A stretch of 8,246 bases of DNA from Gemmatimonadota bacterium (GCA_018678395.1 JAHHMJ010000239.1:1-8246), one strand, 5' to 3'. Shown: positions 1-7,272, counted from the first letter of the stretch. The notes: generated from the sequence alone by a model not told the origin. Program-made: numbers and translations.

Positions 1-2001
1 GAGGTCCCACCCCCCGTTCATGCGCACCAGCTGCGTGTCGAAGTCCCCCCGCGGGAGCTGCACCCGATTCAGCTCGTAGTCCCCCGATATCGAGATGCCG
101 GGGACCGGACGGAAGGTCAGCTCCGTCTGATAGCGCTGCCGAGTGCCGTCCCAGAAGCCCCCGCGACTCCAGTTGCCGTTCAAGGAGAAGCGGCGTTGTC
201 CAGCACTGCGGAAGCGCAGGGAGGTTTCCCAGTTGGTGTAGGCGCCCGGGAGAATGGGCACGTCCTCGCCGACCGTGAAGTCGCGATCGAGGAACTCGTA
301 CTTCCGCGAGCTGGTGAGTTGGAAGAAGTCGCCGCTCTCGAGATTCACCTGGAGCAGTCCGAGGTCCCACTGCCGCTCCTGGACGTCGCCGAAGGTGAGA
401 CCTTCGAGGTAGCGGAACTGCAGCGAGAACTCGAGCTGGCGGATCCACGAGATCGACGGACGAGGCGCCCAGCCGACGCGGGGCTCCACCCGGCGGAAGT
501 CGTTGCGGGGCACGAAGCCCACCGCGGGACGGTAGGCCGATCCGAACTCCCGATAGGACAGATGGGCCTGCCAGATGTCGTTCGGGAAGTTGAGCCGGAA
601 ACCGCGGGCCGTGAGGTCGGACGTCGAGAGGTCCTCCTCGGGGTCCGGGTTGGAATTCCAGGCCACGAAGGCCTCGAGCTCCAGGTTCTTCCCCCCCAGG
701 AAATTCCGGGTCTGGAAGTCGAGGTCGGCCCCCACGGTGTGTCGGTCTTCGGCCCCGAAGCCCTCGTCGTCGATCGCGGTGGATCGCCGCGTGTAGACGG
801 CCCCGAGGCTCGACTGTTCGAAGAGGCCCCGCTTCACGCGGGCGACCGTGAAGTTCTCGTCCGGCACCCCGTGGTCGGAGCCCGTCGCCACCTGGAGGAA
901 GCCGAGCTCGTACCGACCGGCCTGGCCTCCCAGACGGGCGGCGTATTTGATCGGCACCGGCTCACCCTGCTCCAGACCGATGCGCCGCGAGAAGTACGGC
1001 GAGGGCCCACTCCGCGGCGCGAAGCTGTACACGCCCGAGCCCTCGAGAAAGAAGTCGCGCTGTTCCGGAAAGCGCAGCGGAAACCGCGTGAGGTTCACCC
1101 GACGCTGATCGACCTCCACCTCGGCGAAGTCGGTGTTGACCGAGACGGCCGCACGCAGGCTGGGCGTGACGTTGTAGCCCACGTCGACGCCGACGTCGCC
1201 CGGAAAGGTGGTCGGGTCTTCATCGGCCAGAATCGTCCGCCAGTTCTGGACCACATACGGCGTGACCTCGACCCCGACGCCTTGAGAGACGCCGCCGATC
1301 CCGACCATCTGCCCCGCGAACACCGGATTGAACAGGCCCTCGTCTCGACGCCACCCACGCCAGCGCAACTCCTCGTTCCGCCGTCGAATGGTTCGCTGGA
1401 AGTTGATCCCCCAGGCTTCGGACTCCGGGTTGAAGTTCAGCGTCTGGAAGGGAATCCGGATCTCGGCCGACCAGCCGTCTTCGAGCCGCGCGGTACGCGC
1501 TTCCCAGATCCCGTCCCAGCTCTTGTTCACCCCGAAACGGCCGCCCGCCCCGAGCAATCCGTCACCCATCAGGCCCGCGGCGTTGATCTCGAAGAAGTAG
1601 CCTGTGCGCCCGTCGCGGAAGGTGTCCAGAATCCACATGAAGCGATCGTCGGTGCCGAGGCCCGCGTCGCGACGCTTCTGGAAGGCCAGGATCGAGTCGG
1701 GTCGATCGAAGATCATCGCCCCGATGTAGAGGGCATTCTCATCGAAGATCACCCGGACCTCGGTGCGTTCGGTCGCCGGCGCGCCTTCGACGGGCTCCTC
1801 CTGACGGAAGTCGTCGATCGCGATCGCCCGACCCCAGACCTCCTCGCCGAGGCGACCGTCGAGGTCCACCGCCTCCCCGGAGTCCATGCGCAGCGCCTGG
1901 AGTGGCGCTTCGGGCTGCTGCCCCTGCAGCGGTACCGCAGCTGCTGCGGAGAGAGCGAGCGAACCGATGGCGGCGATCGGCAGGAGCGGAATGCGGCGCA
2001 T
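1..2001 (-). CDS. DUF5916 / CBM9-like domain secreted protein, C-terminus cut by window edge
   Basis: The reverse strand is open for 667 codons from the ATG at 2001-1999 to position 1 with no stop, so the gene continues past the left edge. Residues 1-25 look like a signal peptide: MRR, a hydrophobic stretch, then an AAAA-type cleavage region. Residues about 35-225 resemble the CBM9-like beta-sandwich, with LDGRLGEEVW, ALYIGAMIFD (90-99), and GYFFEINAAG followed by WDGIWEARTA. From about residue 240 the DUF5916 part starts: PYVV at 248, NTDFAEVEVDQ (289-299), VNLTRFPLRFPEQRDFFLEG (302-321), then alternating aromatic strands typical of an outer-membrane beta-barrel. Family members usually run somewhat longer, so I infer the barrel's last strands are missing. 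The family has no firmly assigned function; an outer-membrane, possibly glycan-related role is inferred. No clear Shine-Dalgarno precedes the ATG, but it is the only one that gives the signal peptide. A 618-codon plus-strand open frame over this gene is its shadow. Confidence 0.93.
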   Translation of the reverse strand, partial: MRRIPLLPIAAIGSLALSAAAAVPLQGQQPEAPLQALRMDSGEAVDLDGRLGEEVWGRAIAIDDFRQEEPVEGAPATERTEVRVIFDENALYIGAMIFDRPDSILAFQKRRDAGLGTDDRFMWILDTFRDGRTGYFFEINAAGLMGDGLLGAGGRFGVNKSWDGIWEARTARLEDGWSAEIRIPFQTLNFNPESEAWGINFQRTIRRRNEELRWRGWRRDEGLFNPVFAGQMVGIGGVSQGVGVEVTPYVVQNWRTILADEDPTTFPGDVGVDVGYNVTPSLRAAVSVNTDFAEVEVDQRRVNLTRFPLRFPEQRDFFLEGSGVYSFAPRSGPSPYFSRRIGLEQGEPVPIKYAARLGGQAGRYELGFLQVATGSDHGVPDENFTVARVKRGLFEQSSLGAVYTRRSTAIDDEGFGAEDRHTVGADLDFQTRNFLGGKNLELEAFVAWNSNPDPEEDLSTSDLTARGFRLNFPNDIWQAHLSYREFGSAYRPAVGFVPRNDFRRVEPRVGWAPRPSISWIRQLEFSLQFRYLEGLTFGDVQERQWDLGLLQVNLESGDFFQLTSSRKYEFLDRDFTVGEDVPILPGAYTNWETSLRFRSAGQRRFSLNGNWSRGGFWDGTRQRYQTELTFRPVPGISISGDYELNRVQLPRGDFDTQLVRMNGGWDL

Positions 2002-2185
2002 GCGGTGGGGTCGGGTCGGAATGTGGAAGCCGCGGGCGGCGAAAGCCGATGAGCGCGTTCGCCCCCCTCTGACGTTCCACCACCCCGTGCGGTCGAGGCG
2101 CTCGCAACCGAACGGAACGGGGTCCGGTCCGCAACCGCCGTCCAGCCGTCTCAAGAAGGGGGCGCCCGGCGCCGACACTCCCAGG

Positions 2186-2191
2186 TATATT
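2186..2191 (+). promoter_or_regulatory. Candidate -10 element of the small-gene/CHAD unit
   Basis: TATATT is conspicuous in very GC-rich surroundings and begins 46 bases before the GTG start at 2232. A sigma70-type -10 fits, but I see no good TTGACA-like hexamer 16-18 bases upstream (that stretch is GC-rich). A similar TATCTT sits at a similar distance before the M28 gene. The evidence is base composition and position only. Confidence 0.4.
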
Positions 2192-2216
2192 GGATCGGGC
2201 GTACCCCCCTCCCGGC

Positions 2217-2221
2217 GGAGG
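2217..2221 (+). promoter_or_regulatory. Ribosome binding site supporting the GTG start at 2232
   Basis: GGAGG lies 10 bases before the GTG at 2232. This supports starting the small gene there rather than at the in-frame TTG at 2190, which overlaps the candidate -10 element. Confidence 0.55.
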
Positions 2222-2231
2222 CCGATTCATC

Positions 2232-2498
2232 GTGACGGGACATCGCGTTCTCAGGATTCGCTCCATCGAGTTCGACTCGCGGTGGTCCCGCGTGGCGGCC
2301 GCGAGAGGTCACGCCCTCGCGGGTGTCGTCTACACGGTGAGCGGAACGGGATGGGGTGTCGTCCGGGTCTCGCCGGAAGGCGGTGAGGCCGAAACCCTCC
2401 GGTTTCCGGGGGGAACGACGCTGATCGTGGACGGCGACATGGTCCACCTGCCGGCGACGGGGCGCGAAGAACGCGACCCCGGCAGCCCATTGGAGTGA
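2232..2498 (+). CDS. Small hypothetical protein (88 aa) upstream of CHAD gene
   Basis: I do not recognise this family. The frame encodes 88 residues from a GTG start (2232-2234) with GGAGG 10 bases upstream; a TTG at 2190 would give 102 residues but sits in the likely promoter. The N-terminus is basic (GHRVLRIRS). The middle is rich in Gly, Val and Thr with alternating strand-like segments (ALAGVVYTVSGTGWGVVRV, then TLIVDGDMVHLPA), suggesting a small beta-rich fold. There is no signal peptide, membrane segment, cysteine or zinc motif. Third codon positions are mostly G/C, as in neighbouring genes, which supports real coding. Its TGA stop (2496-2498) overlaps the GTG of the CHAD gene, so the two are probably co-transcribed and translationally coupled. 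A partner or regulatory role for the CHAD protein is inferred from position only. Confidence 0.6.
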   Translation: MTGHRVLRIRSIEFDSRWSRVAAARGHALAGVVYTVSGTGWGVVRVSPEGGEAETLRFPGGTTLIVDGDMVHLPATGREERDPGSPLE

Positions 2499-3475
2499 AC
2501 ATGCAGGGCGGAACGGACGTCGACTCGCCAAGCCCCGAGGGTCCGCGCACGACCGGATACCGACTGGAAGTCACGGAGTCGGTAGCCGAAGGCGTGCGCC
2601 GCATGGCCCACGAAGAGGTCTCCGGCGCCCTCGCTCGCCTGCGCGAGCCGCGGTACGACGCCAACGAGGCGCTCCACGATGCCCGCACGCGCCTGCGGAA
2701 AGTACGGGCGCTGCTTCGCCTCGTTCAGGATGCCGTCGGACCGGATGTGTTCACCCCCGAGGACGAGGACTACGGCTCCGCCGTCGCGCTGCTCGATGAC
2801 GCGAGAGAGAGCTACGTCGCCGTCCGAACGGTCGCCGACCTGCGGGAGGATTTCTCCGAGGTCCTGCGCCCGAGCGCCTTCGTCGACATGCAGGCCCGGC
2901 TCGAGGAGCGCCACCTGCACATCCTCCACCACACCCTGCGCGAAGGCATCGTACCCCAGGTCATCGAACGGGTCGAAGCGGCCGAGCGCCGCATCGACAC
3001 CTGGTCGTTGGACACCGCGGACGACCGCCAGCTCGAACGTGGTCTGCGGCGCGCCTACGAGCGGGGATACTCTGCGATGACGCGGGCCTACAACGGCGGC
3101 ACCGGACGTTCGGCCGAGGCCTTCGAGGAGTGGCGAGAAGAGGCGCGCTACCTCTGGTTCCTCTACCGGGTCCTGACTCCGGCCTGGCCCCCGATCTTCG
3201 AGGCCATGGCCGAGGAGCAGCTCCGGCTGGCCTCGTCGCTCGGTGTGGGGATGGACCTCGGTCATCTCGTCGGGCTGGCGGACGATCCGTCGCTGGCGGA
3301 TACGCCCTGGCCCCGCCTGGCACTCCGCGGACTCGCGCATGAGCGGCGTCTCCATCTCTGGGCGGGACTGCGGCCGTTGGGCCGACGCCTGTACGCGGAA
3401 ACTCCGGATGCCTTCCGGGACCGCATGCACCGCATCCTCGAGGCCGCACGAGGGCCGACCGGGGCCGCGCACTAG
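2495..3475 (+). CDS. CHAD domain-containing protein
   Basis: CHAD is an all-helical domain with conserved histidines and basic residues that binds polyphosphate; some members locate to polyphosphate or PHA granules. The 326-residue product has a disordered N-terminus (about 1-20), then one CHAD domain from about 22 to 315. Visible hallmarks are the first conserved helix ALHDARTRLRKVRALLRL (59-76) with H61, R64, R68, K69 and R71, the EERHLHILHH segment near the middle, EEWREEARYLWFLYRV (W213), and MDLGHLVGLADDP. There is no CYTH/triphosphatase domain, which is often fused or adjacent, and no polyphosphate kinase in view. Two starts are possible: GTG 2495, overlapping the upstream stop by 4 bases, or ATG 2501, which has GGAG at 2492-2495 at 5-base spacing and may be the true one; they differ by two residues. 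There are no membrane segments, so it is probably cytoplasmic. The CHAD assignment is secure; the polyphosphate role comes from the family. Confidence 0.88.
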   Translation: MNMQGGTDVDSPSPEGPRTTGYRLEVTESVAEGVRRMAHEEVSGALARLREPRYDANEALHDARTRLRKVRALLRLVQDAVGPDVFTPEDEDYGSAVALLDDARESYVAVRTVADLREDFSEVLRPSAFVDMQARLEERHLHILHHTLREGIVPQVIERVEAAERRIDTWSLDTADDRQLERGLRRAYERGYSAMTRAYNGGTGRSAEAFEEWREEARYLWFLYRVLTPAWPPIFEAMAEEQLRLASSLGVGMDLGHLVGLADDPSLADTPWPRLALRGLAHERRLHLWAGLRPLGRRLYAETPDAFRDRMHRILEAARGPTGAAH

Positions 3476-3496
3476 AACCCCGACGGGCGGCGCGCA

Positions 3497-3527
3497 CGCA
3501 GGGCTCTCCACGCCCCCGTGCCCTGCG
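3497..3527 (+). terminator. Possible hairpin downstream of the CHAD gene
   Basis: CGCAGGGC (3497-3504) can pair with GCCCTGCG (3520-3527), with two more outer pairs beyond a mismatch. The loop is 15 bases and there is no adjacent T-tract. It starts 22 bases after the CHAD stop, so it may end or stabilise that transcript, but it is weaker than the hairpin at 7273-7303. Confidence 0.35.
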
Positions 3528-3541
3528 CGCAGCCCTCGGCC

Positions 3542-3547
3542 TATCTT
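3542..3547 (+). promoter_or_regulatory. Candidate -10 element of the M28 peptidase operon
   Basis: TATCTT is the only AT-rich patch in the 116-base gap before the M28 gene and starts 50 bases before its ATG. No convincing -35 hexamer is visible; the region upstream is occupied by the GC-rich hairpin. It resembles the TATATT at 2186 in sequence and distance to the start codon. Confidence 0.35.
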
Positions 3548-3581
3548 TCGGGACCTCGCGCCCTGTGGCGCCCTGATCTTC

Positions 3582-3585
3582 GAGG
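3582..3585 (+). promoter_or_regulatory. Ribosome binding site of the M28 peptidase gene
   Basis: GAGG lies 6 bases before the ATG at 3592 and fixes this start, which also gives the complete acidic N-terminal tail. Confidence 0.55.
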
Positions 3586-3591
3586 TCCCCG

Positions 3592-6246
3592 ATGAGCGAC
3601 TACGACCTTCCCGAACTCCCCTCCGACGAGGAACTCGGCATCGCCGGTCTGTCGGAGGAAGACTTCGCAGACGACGATTCTCCGGACGCAATCCCGGACA
3701 GCCCTCCGGCGGATGCCGGAGCGTCGAAGGCGACCCCACCCCCGTCGCCGCCTCCGGCGGACCCCGCTGAATCCAGGGCGGCTCCACCTCCCTCCGGCCC
3801 GAGTGGCCCGGCCTGGCGAGGACCTCTGACCCTCGTCCTGCTCCTCGTCGCCACGTGGTGGATGCGCCCGGTGGGCACCATGCCCGGGACGGAGCCGGCC
3901 AACGCCCCCGACGACGTCTTCGCCTCGGCCCGGGCCATGACGGAACTGGTCGAGATCGCGCGGGTCCCGCATCCGCCCGGATCGCCGGAGCACGCGCGTG
4001 TGCGGGGTGTCCTGCTGGAGCGTCTGCGTGAGCTGGGTCTCGAAGCCGAGGTCCAGACAACGACCTACCTGCGGCGCGGGACACCGGACGAAGCGCGGGG
4101 CGCGACCGTCCGCAACCTGATCGCACGCGTGCCGGGAAGCGCATCGACCGGGGCCGTCGTCCTCACGGCGCACTACGACAGCCGCGCATTCGCGCCGGGG
4201 GCCGGCGACGATGCCACCGGGGTGGTGACGATCCTCGAGACGCTGCGGGCCCTGCAGACCGCGCCCCAGCTGCGCAACGACCTGATCGTGCTGATCACGG
4301 ACGCCGAAGAACTCGGCCTGCTGGGCGCCCGCGCGTTCGTAGAGAGCCACCCGTGGATGGACGAGGTCCGGCTCGTGATCTCGGTGGAGATGCGGGGCGG
4401 CGGCGGCCCGTCGGTGATGTTCGAGACGAACACCGAGAACGGCTGGATCATGGAGCGGCTCGCGGCCGCGGACCCCCACCCGCTCGCGAACTCCGTCAGC
4501 ATGGAGGTCTACCGTCGGCTGCCGAACGACACCGACTTCACGCCCTTCCGCGAGGCGGGTATCCAGGGCCTGAACTTCGCCGCGATCGGTCGGGCCCACG
4601 TCTATCATCAAAGCTACGACAACCCCGAGAACCTCGACGAGCGGACGCTTCAGCATCACGGCGCCCGGGTGCTCGCGATGACGCGTGACCTGGGCGACGC
4701 CGACCTCACCACGGTCGAGGCTCCGGCCCACGCGTTCGTCACCCTGCCCATCGTCGGGCTGGTGAGCTGGCCGGTGTCGTGGTCCCTGGGATTCACCGGG
4801 GCTCTCGCGGTCCTGCTGCTGGTGACCGGCGCCGTGACGTGGATGCGTGGCGGACGCCTCCGCAGTCTGGTGACCGGCCTCGTCCTGGGTCTCGTGACGA
4901 CCGGCGTGACCGCCGGCGCCGGCCACGGTCTCTTCGTGTGGGCCCGCGGTCGGCACCCGGAGTACGGCAGCCTGTCCGGTTCCGCCTTCCACGTCGAAGG
5001 GTGGTACCTCCTCGCCTTGCTCGGGCTCGCCATCGCCGTGACCACGGTCGCCTTCGGTGCGGTGCGCAATCGTGTGCACCGCGGAGGCGTGTTCCTCGGG
5101 GCGATGCTCCCGGTCGCCGTCGCGGCGATCGCAGCGGGCGTCGCCGCTCCCGAGGCGGCCGCGAACCTCCAGGGCCCCGTCGCCGCCGGGTTGTTCAGCG
5201 TTCTGGTCGTGTCGCTGGCAGGCCCGAAGCGGGACGGGGGCTGGGCGGCCTGGAGCATCGGGCTTCTCACGGCCGCCGTCGTGGTCGCCTTCCTCGTGGT
5301 GCTGATCGAGTTGGTCTGGCTCGCGATGAGCTTCTCGCTCGCGGCGGGCCTCGGGATTCTGATCGCCACCACGCTCCTGCTGATAGCCCCCGCTCTGGAC
5401 GCGCTCCACAGCCCCAACCGCTGGTGGGCGCCGGTGGCGACCGTGATCGCGGCCGCCGCGTTCACCGGAGCCGGAGCGCTGACGGCCACCCCCTCGGCGA
5501 GCCGGCCCGCTCCGTCGACGCTGCTCTACGTGCAGGATCAGGGGGGACCCGGCGCGACGGTGGAAGCGTCCTGGGTCAGCCGGCCGGACGCCGGGCTGGA
5601 CTGGGCCCGGACGGCGACCGCGGCCGCACTCACCGAGGAACGCACCCTCGAGGGCCTCGAACTCGGCAGCGGCTCCTGGACGGTCTCGGACGCCCCGGCC
5701 CTCACGCTCCCGAGCCCCCGGATCACCGTGACCGGAGACACGGTCGTGGACGGTCGGCGCCGGTTGAGCCTCGCGGTCGACCCGGGCCTGGGTGCGGAAA
5801 GCGTGTTCTTCGCGCTGGAGTCTCCCGCCGGCTTCGAGGCGATCGGCGACGCGAGCTTCGCCGACGGCGAGGGTGCCCTGCCGGTGCGCATCTGGCACGA
5901 CGGCGCGCCGCAGGACTCGGTGTTCAGCCTCACCGTCGTCCAGGACGCCACCCAGCCGGCGCTCGACCTGGAGATCGTCCAGCACCACCAGCGACCGTGG
6001 GAACTGACCGGCGACAGCCCGTGGCAGAGGCCACCGGACCTGGCCCCGAACGTGAGAAACCGGAGCGATCGGGCGGTCGTCCGCTCTCGCCTGCGTGTGC
6101 TTCTGAATGGAGCCCCGGGGGCCGAGGAGGGCGGTGAGGCTCCGGTCGGAGAACCGGTTGGCGCCCTCGACGATGGTGCCGACGGTGCGGCAGCAGGCGC
6201 CGACACGCTCCTGGCGCCGCCCGACACGACCGGGGGCGGTGGGTGA
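3592..6246 (+). CDS. ERMP1/Pfm1-like multi-spanning M28 family metallopeptidase
   Basis: This 884-residue protein combines a zinc exopeptidase domain with a polytopic membrane part, the layout of eukaryotic ERMP1/vacuolar membrane protease. Residues 1-75 form an acidic then Pro/Ala-rich, probably cytoplasmic tail. TM1 is about 77-90. The M28 domain covers about 105-370, on the periplasmic side if the tail is cytoplasmic. Motifs in order are AHYDS (H194), GAGDDATG (D206), DAEELGLLGA (E239 as likely base, E240 as ligand), SVEMRG (E266) and VYHQSYDNPE (H339), so the full metal-binding set is present. E266 is Glu, as in ERMP1 (NLEAxG), where many bacterial M28 enzymes have Asp. Roughly eight further hydrophobic segments lie between 385 and 632. 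A beta-rich domain (about 650-810), probably extracytoplasmic, and a Gly/Ala/Glu low-complexity tail (from about 838) follow. It probably trims N-terminal residues from peptides; the substrate is unknown. It is the first gene of a three-gene operon. Confidence 0.9.
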   Translation: MSDYDLPELPSDEELGIAGLSEEDFADDDSPDAIPDSPPADAGASKATPPPSPPPADPAESRAAPPPSGPSGPAWRGPLTLVLLLVATWWMRPVGTMPGTEPANAPDDVFASARAMTELVEIARVPHPPGSPEHARVRGVLLERLRELGLEAEVQTTTYLRRGTPDEARGATVRNLIARVPGSASTGAVVLTAHYDSRAFAPGAGDDATGVVTILETLRALQTAPQLRNDLIVLITDAEELGLLGARAFVESHPWMDEVRLVISVEMRGGGGPSVMFETNTENGWIMERLAAADPHPLANSVSMEVYRRLPNDTDFTPFREAGIQGLNFAAIGRAHVYHQSYDNPENLDERTLQHHGARVLAMTRDLGDADLTTVEAPAHAFVTLPIVGLVSWPVSWSLGFTGALAVLLLVTGAVTWMRGGRLRSLVTGLVLGLVTTGVTAGAGHGLFVWARGRHPEYGSLSGSAFHVEGWYLLALLGLAIAVTTVAFGAVRNRVHRGGVFLGAMLPVAVAAIAAGVAAPEAAANLQGPVAAGLFSVLVVSLAGPKRDGGWAAWSIGLLTAAVVVAFLVVLIELVWLAMSFSLAAGLGILIATTLLLIAPALDALHSPNRWWAPVATVIAAAAFTGAGALTATPSASRPAPSTLLYVQDQGGPGATVEASWVSRPDAGLDWARTATAAALTEERTLEGLELGSGSWTVSDAPALTLPSPRITVTGDTVVDGRRRLSLAVDPGLGAESVFFALESPAGFEAIGDASFADGEGALPVRIWHDGAPQDSVFSLTVVQDATQPALDLEIVQHHQRPWELTGDSPWQRPPDLAPNVRNRSDRAVVRSRLRVLLNGAPGAEEGGEAPVGEPVGALDDGADGAAAGADTLLAPPDTTGGGG

Positions 6247-6806
6247 GTGGACCCGCACCGTGCCCCGGGTGCGGGCTGATCGTGGAATCCGCCAGCGGGC
6301 CGCCGCATGCGGAGCTTCGCACCAGCCCCGGATGCTGGGCGCTCTACACCCGGGTGATGGCGACGGAGTACGCCGACCCGGGGCGTTGGCCGATCCACGG
6401 ACTGACGCTCGACGCATACACTGCGCAGCACGCCGGTGATGGTAGTCGAGCCGCCGTGGCGAAGGTCGGCGTCCACCTGGTGGCCCTCTCCCTCGTCGTG
6501 GAACGCGACCTGCCCCTCGACCGGGCAGCGCGTATACGGTCGGCGGCCGCCGACCGTCTCGCCGGAGGCTTCACCTGGCTGGAACCGCCCGCCCCACCGG
6601 CACCCCTCACGATCGGCCACGTGGCCGGTGCCTCCGACACTGCCGAACACCACGCTCGCGTTCGTGAGTGGGCCGCCGCAGTTTGGTCGAGTTGGGCGCC
6701 GCACCACGAGACGGTTCACCGCTGGATCGACTGGCTGGTGGCGGCGTCGCCGCCCGATCTGGCGGCCGCCCTCCCCTTGGCACGCGAGTCCCATGGTTCG
6801 ACGTGA
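6243..6806 (+). CDS. DUF5946 family protein
   Basis: The 187-residue product begins with a GTG at 6243 that overlaps the M28 stop in a 4-base GTGA junction, so translation is probably coupled. The start is fixed by the N-terminal CPGCG motif (C7, C10), a zinc-knuckle-like pair expected in this family. Further DUF5946 hallmarks are SPGCWALYTRVMATEY (from S28, with C31), HGLTLDAYTAQHAG (52-65) and VGVHLVALSLVVER with H78. Conserved Cys and His residues suggest metal binding, but the family's function is not known to me. There is no signal peptide or membrane segment, so a cytoplasmic location is likely. The C-terminal half has aromatic helices (EHHARVREWAAAVW, ETVHRWIDWLV) and ends in a short tail overlapping the next gene. 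Family assignment rests on motif recall. Confidence 0.8.
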   Translation: MSGPAPCPGCGLIVESASGPPHAELRTSPGCWALYTRVMATEYADPGRWPIHGLTLDAYTAQHAGDGSRAAVAKVGVHLVALSLVVERDLPLDRAARIRSAAADRLAGGFTWLEPPAPPAPLTIGHVAGASDTAEHHARVREWAAAVWSSWAPHHETVHRWIDWLVAASPPDLAAALPLARESHGST

Positions 6807-7266
6807 TGCAACCTCGGTCGACGGCTACCTCGACGCGCTCCCGGCCGATCGGCGCGCCGTGGTCGAGCGCACCCTGGCCCTCGTCCGCAAGCACATTCCG
6901 GCAGGGTTCGAAGAGGGTATCAACTACGGAATGATCGGCTGGACCGTGCCCCTATCCCGGTACCCGGACACGTACAACGGGCAGCCGCTCGGCATCGTGT
7001 CGCTGGCGGCCCAGAAGCGCCATACGGCCCTCTACCTTTCGGCGCCCTACACCGACCCGGTGCTCGACGGGCGCATCCGGAAGGCCTACGCCGACGCCGG
7101 CAAGCGGCTCGACATGGGCAAGTCCTGCCTACGGTTCAAGCGTTACGAGGATCTCGAGACTTCGGTGATCGCCGAGGTGATTGCGGCCGTATCGCCCGAG
7201 CGCTTCATCGAACTCTACGAGGCGGGCCAGGCCGAGGCGAAGTCGAAGCGACCGGGACGGCGCTGA
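6793..7266 (+). CDS. DUF1801 domain-containing protein
   Basis: The 157-residue product matches the DUF1801/YdhG-like family, small single-domain alpha/beta proteins. Hallmarks are VDGYLDALPADRRAVVERTL near the N-terminus, PAGFEEGINYGMIGWTVP (36-53), a strand-rich core with VSLAAQKRHTALYL, and LDMGKSCLRFKRYEDL (106-121). The C-terminus is Lys/Arg-rich. Some members are annotated as iron chaperone-like, but the general function is unsettled and I do not assign one. The ATG at 6793 lies 14 bases inside the DUF5946 gene in another frame, with only weak Shine-Dalgarno resemblance, so translation probably relies on coupling. The frame stays open further upstream, but that stretch overlaps DUF5946 and lacks family similarity, so this ATG is preferred. 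It is the last gene of the operon, 6 bases before a strong hairpin. Confidence 0.85.
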   Translation: MVRRDATSVDGYLDALPADRRAVVERTLALVRKHIPAGFEEGINYGMIGWTVPLSRYPDTYNGQPLGIVSLAAQKRHTALYLSAPYTDPVLDGRIRKAYADAGKRLDMGKSCLRFKRYEDLETSVIAEVIAAVSPERFIELYEAGQAEAKSKRPGRR

Positions 7267-7272
7267 GGAGCT

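Larger units (their letters stand above)
2002..2231. promoter_or_regulatory. Divergent intergenic spacer between the DUF5916 gene and the small-gene/CHAD unit
   Basis: This 230-base spacer separates two divergent units and should hold both promoters. The only clear AT-rich island is TATATT at 2186-2191, on the plus-strand side. A short GC palindrome (GGCGC, 3-base loop, GCGCC) lies at 2161-2173 just upstream of it. I see no convincing -10/-35 pair for the minus-strand gene and no protein-like reading frame that would fill the spacer. Confidence 0.6.

Noticed and set aside
1..372. Repeated GAGGTCCCAC at 1-10 and 361-370
   Set aside because: Both copies encode Trp-Asp-Leu in beta strands of the DUF5916 barrel; this looks like coding coincidence, not a DNA repeat.
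196..2052. 618-codon open frame on the plus strand
   Set aside because: It is the antisense of the DUF5916 gene, whose minus-strand translation has clear family motifs. The plus-strand product is low-complexity in Arg, Glu, Pro and Val, and resembles no family I know.
2161..2173. Short GC palindrome upstream of TATATT
   Set aside because: A 5-bp stem with a 3-base loop is expected often by chance at this GC content; noted within the spacer but not called an operator.
2330..4144. 604-codon open frame on the minus strand over the CHAD gene and the M28 5' end
   Set aside because: The product is Arg/Pro/Gly-rich without domain character and is covered by two well-supported plus-strand genes.
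4779..6137. 452-codon alternative-frame plus-strand open frame inside the M28 gene
   Set aside because: An out-of-frame Arg/Gly/Pro-rich shadow; the main frame has membrane segments and a conserved domain.
3541..6417. 958-codon open frame on the minus strand
   Set aside because: It lies antisense to the M28 peptidase gene. Its Arg/Gly/His-rich translation is typical of the reverse strand of a high-GC gene, and the plus strand has full catalytic motifs.
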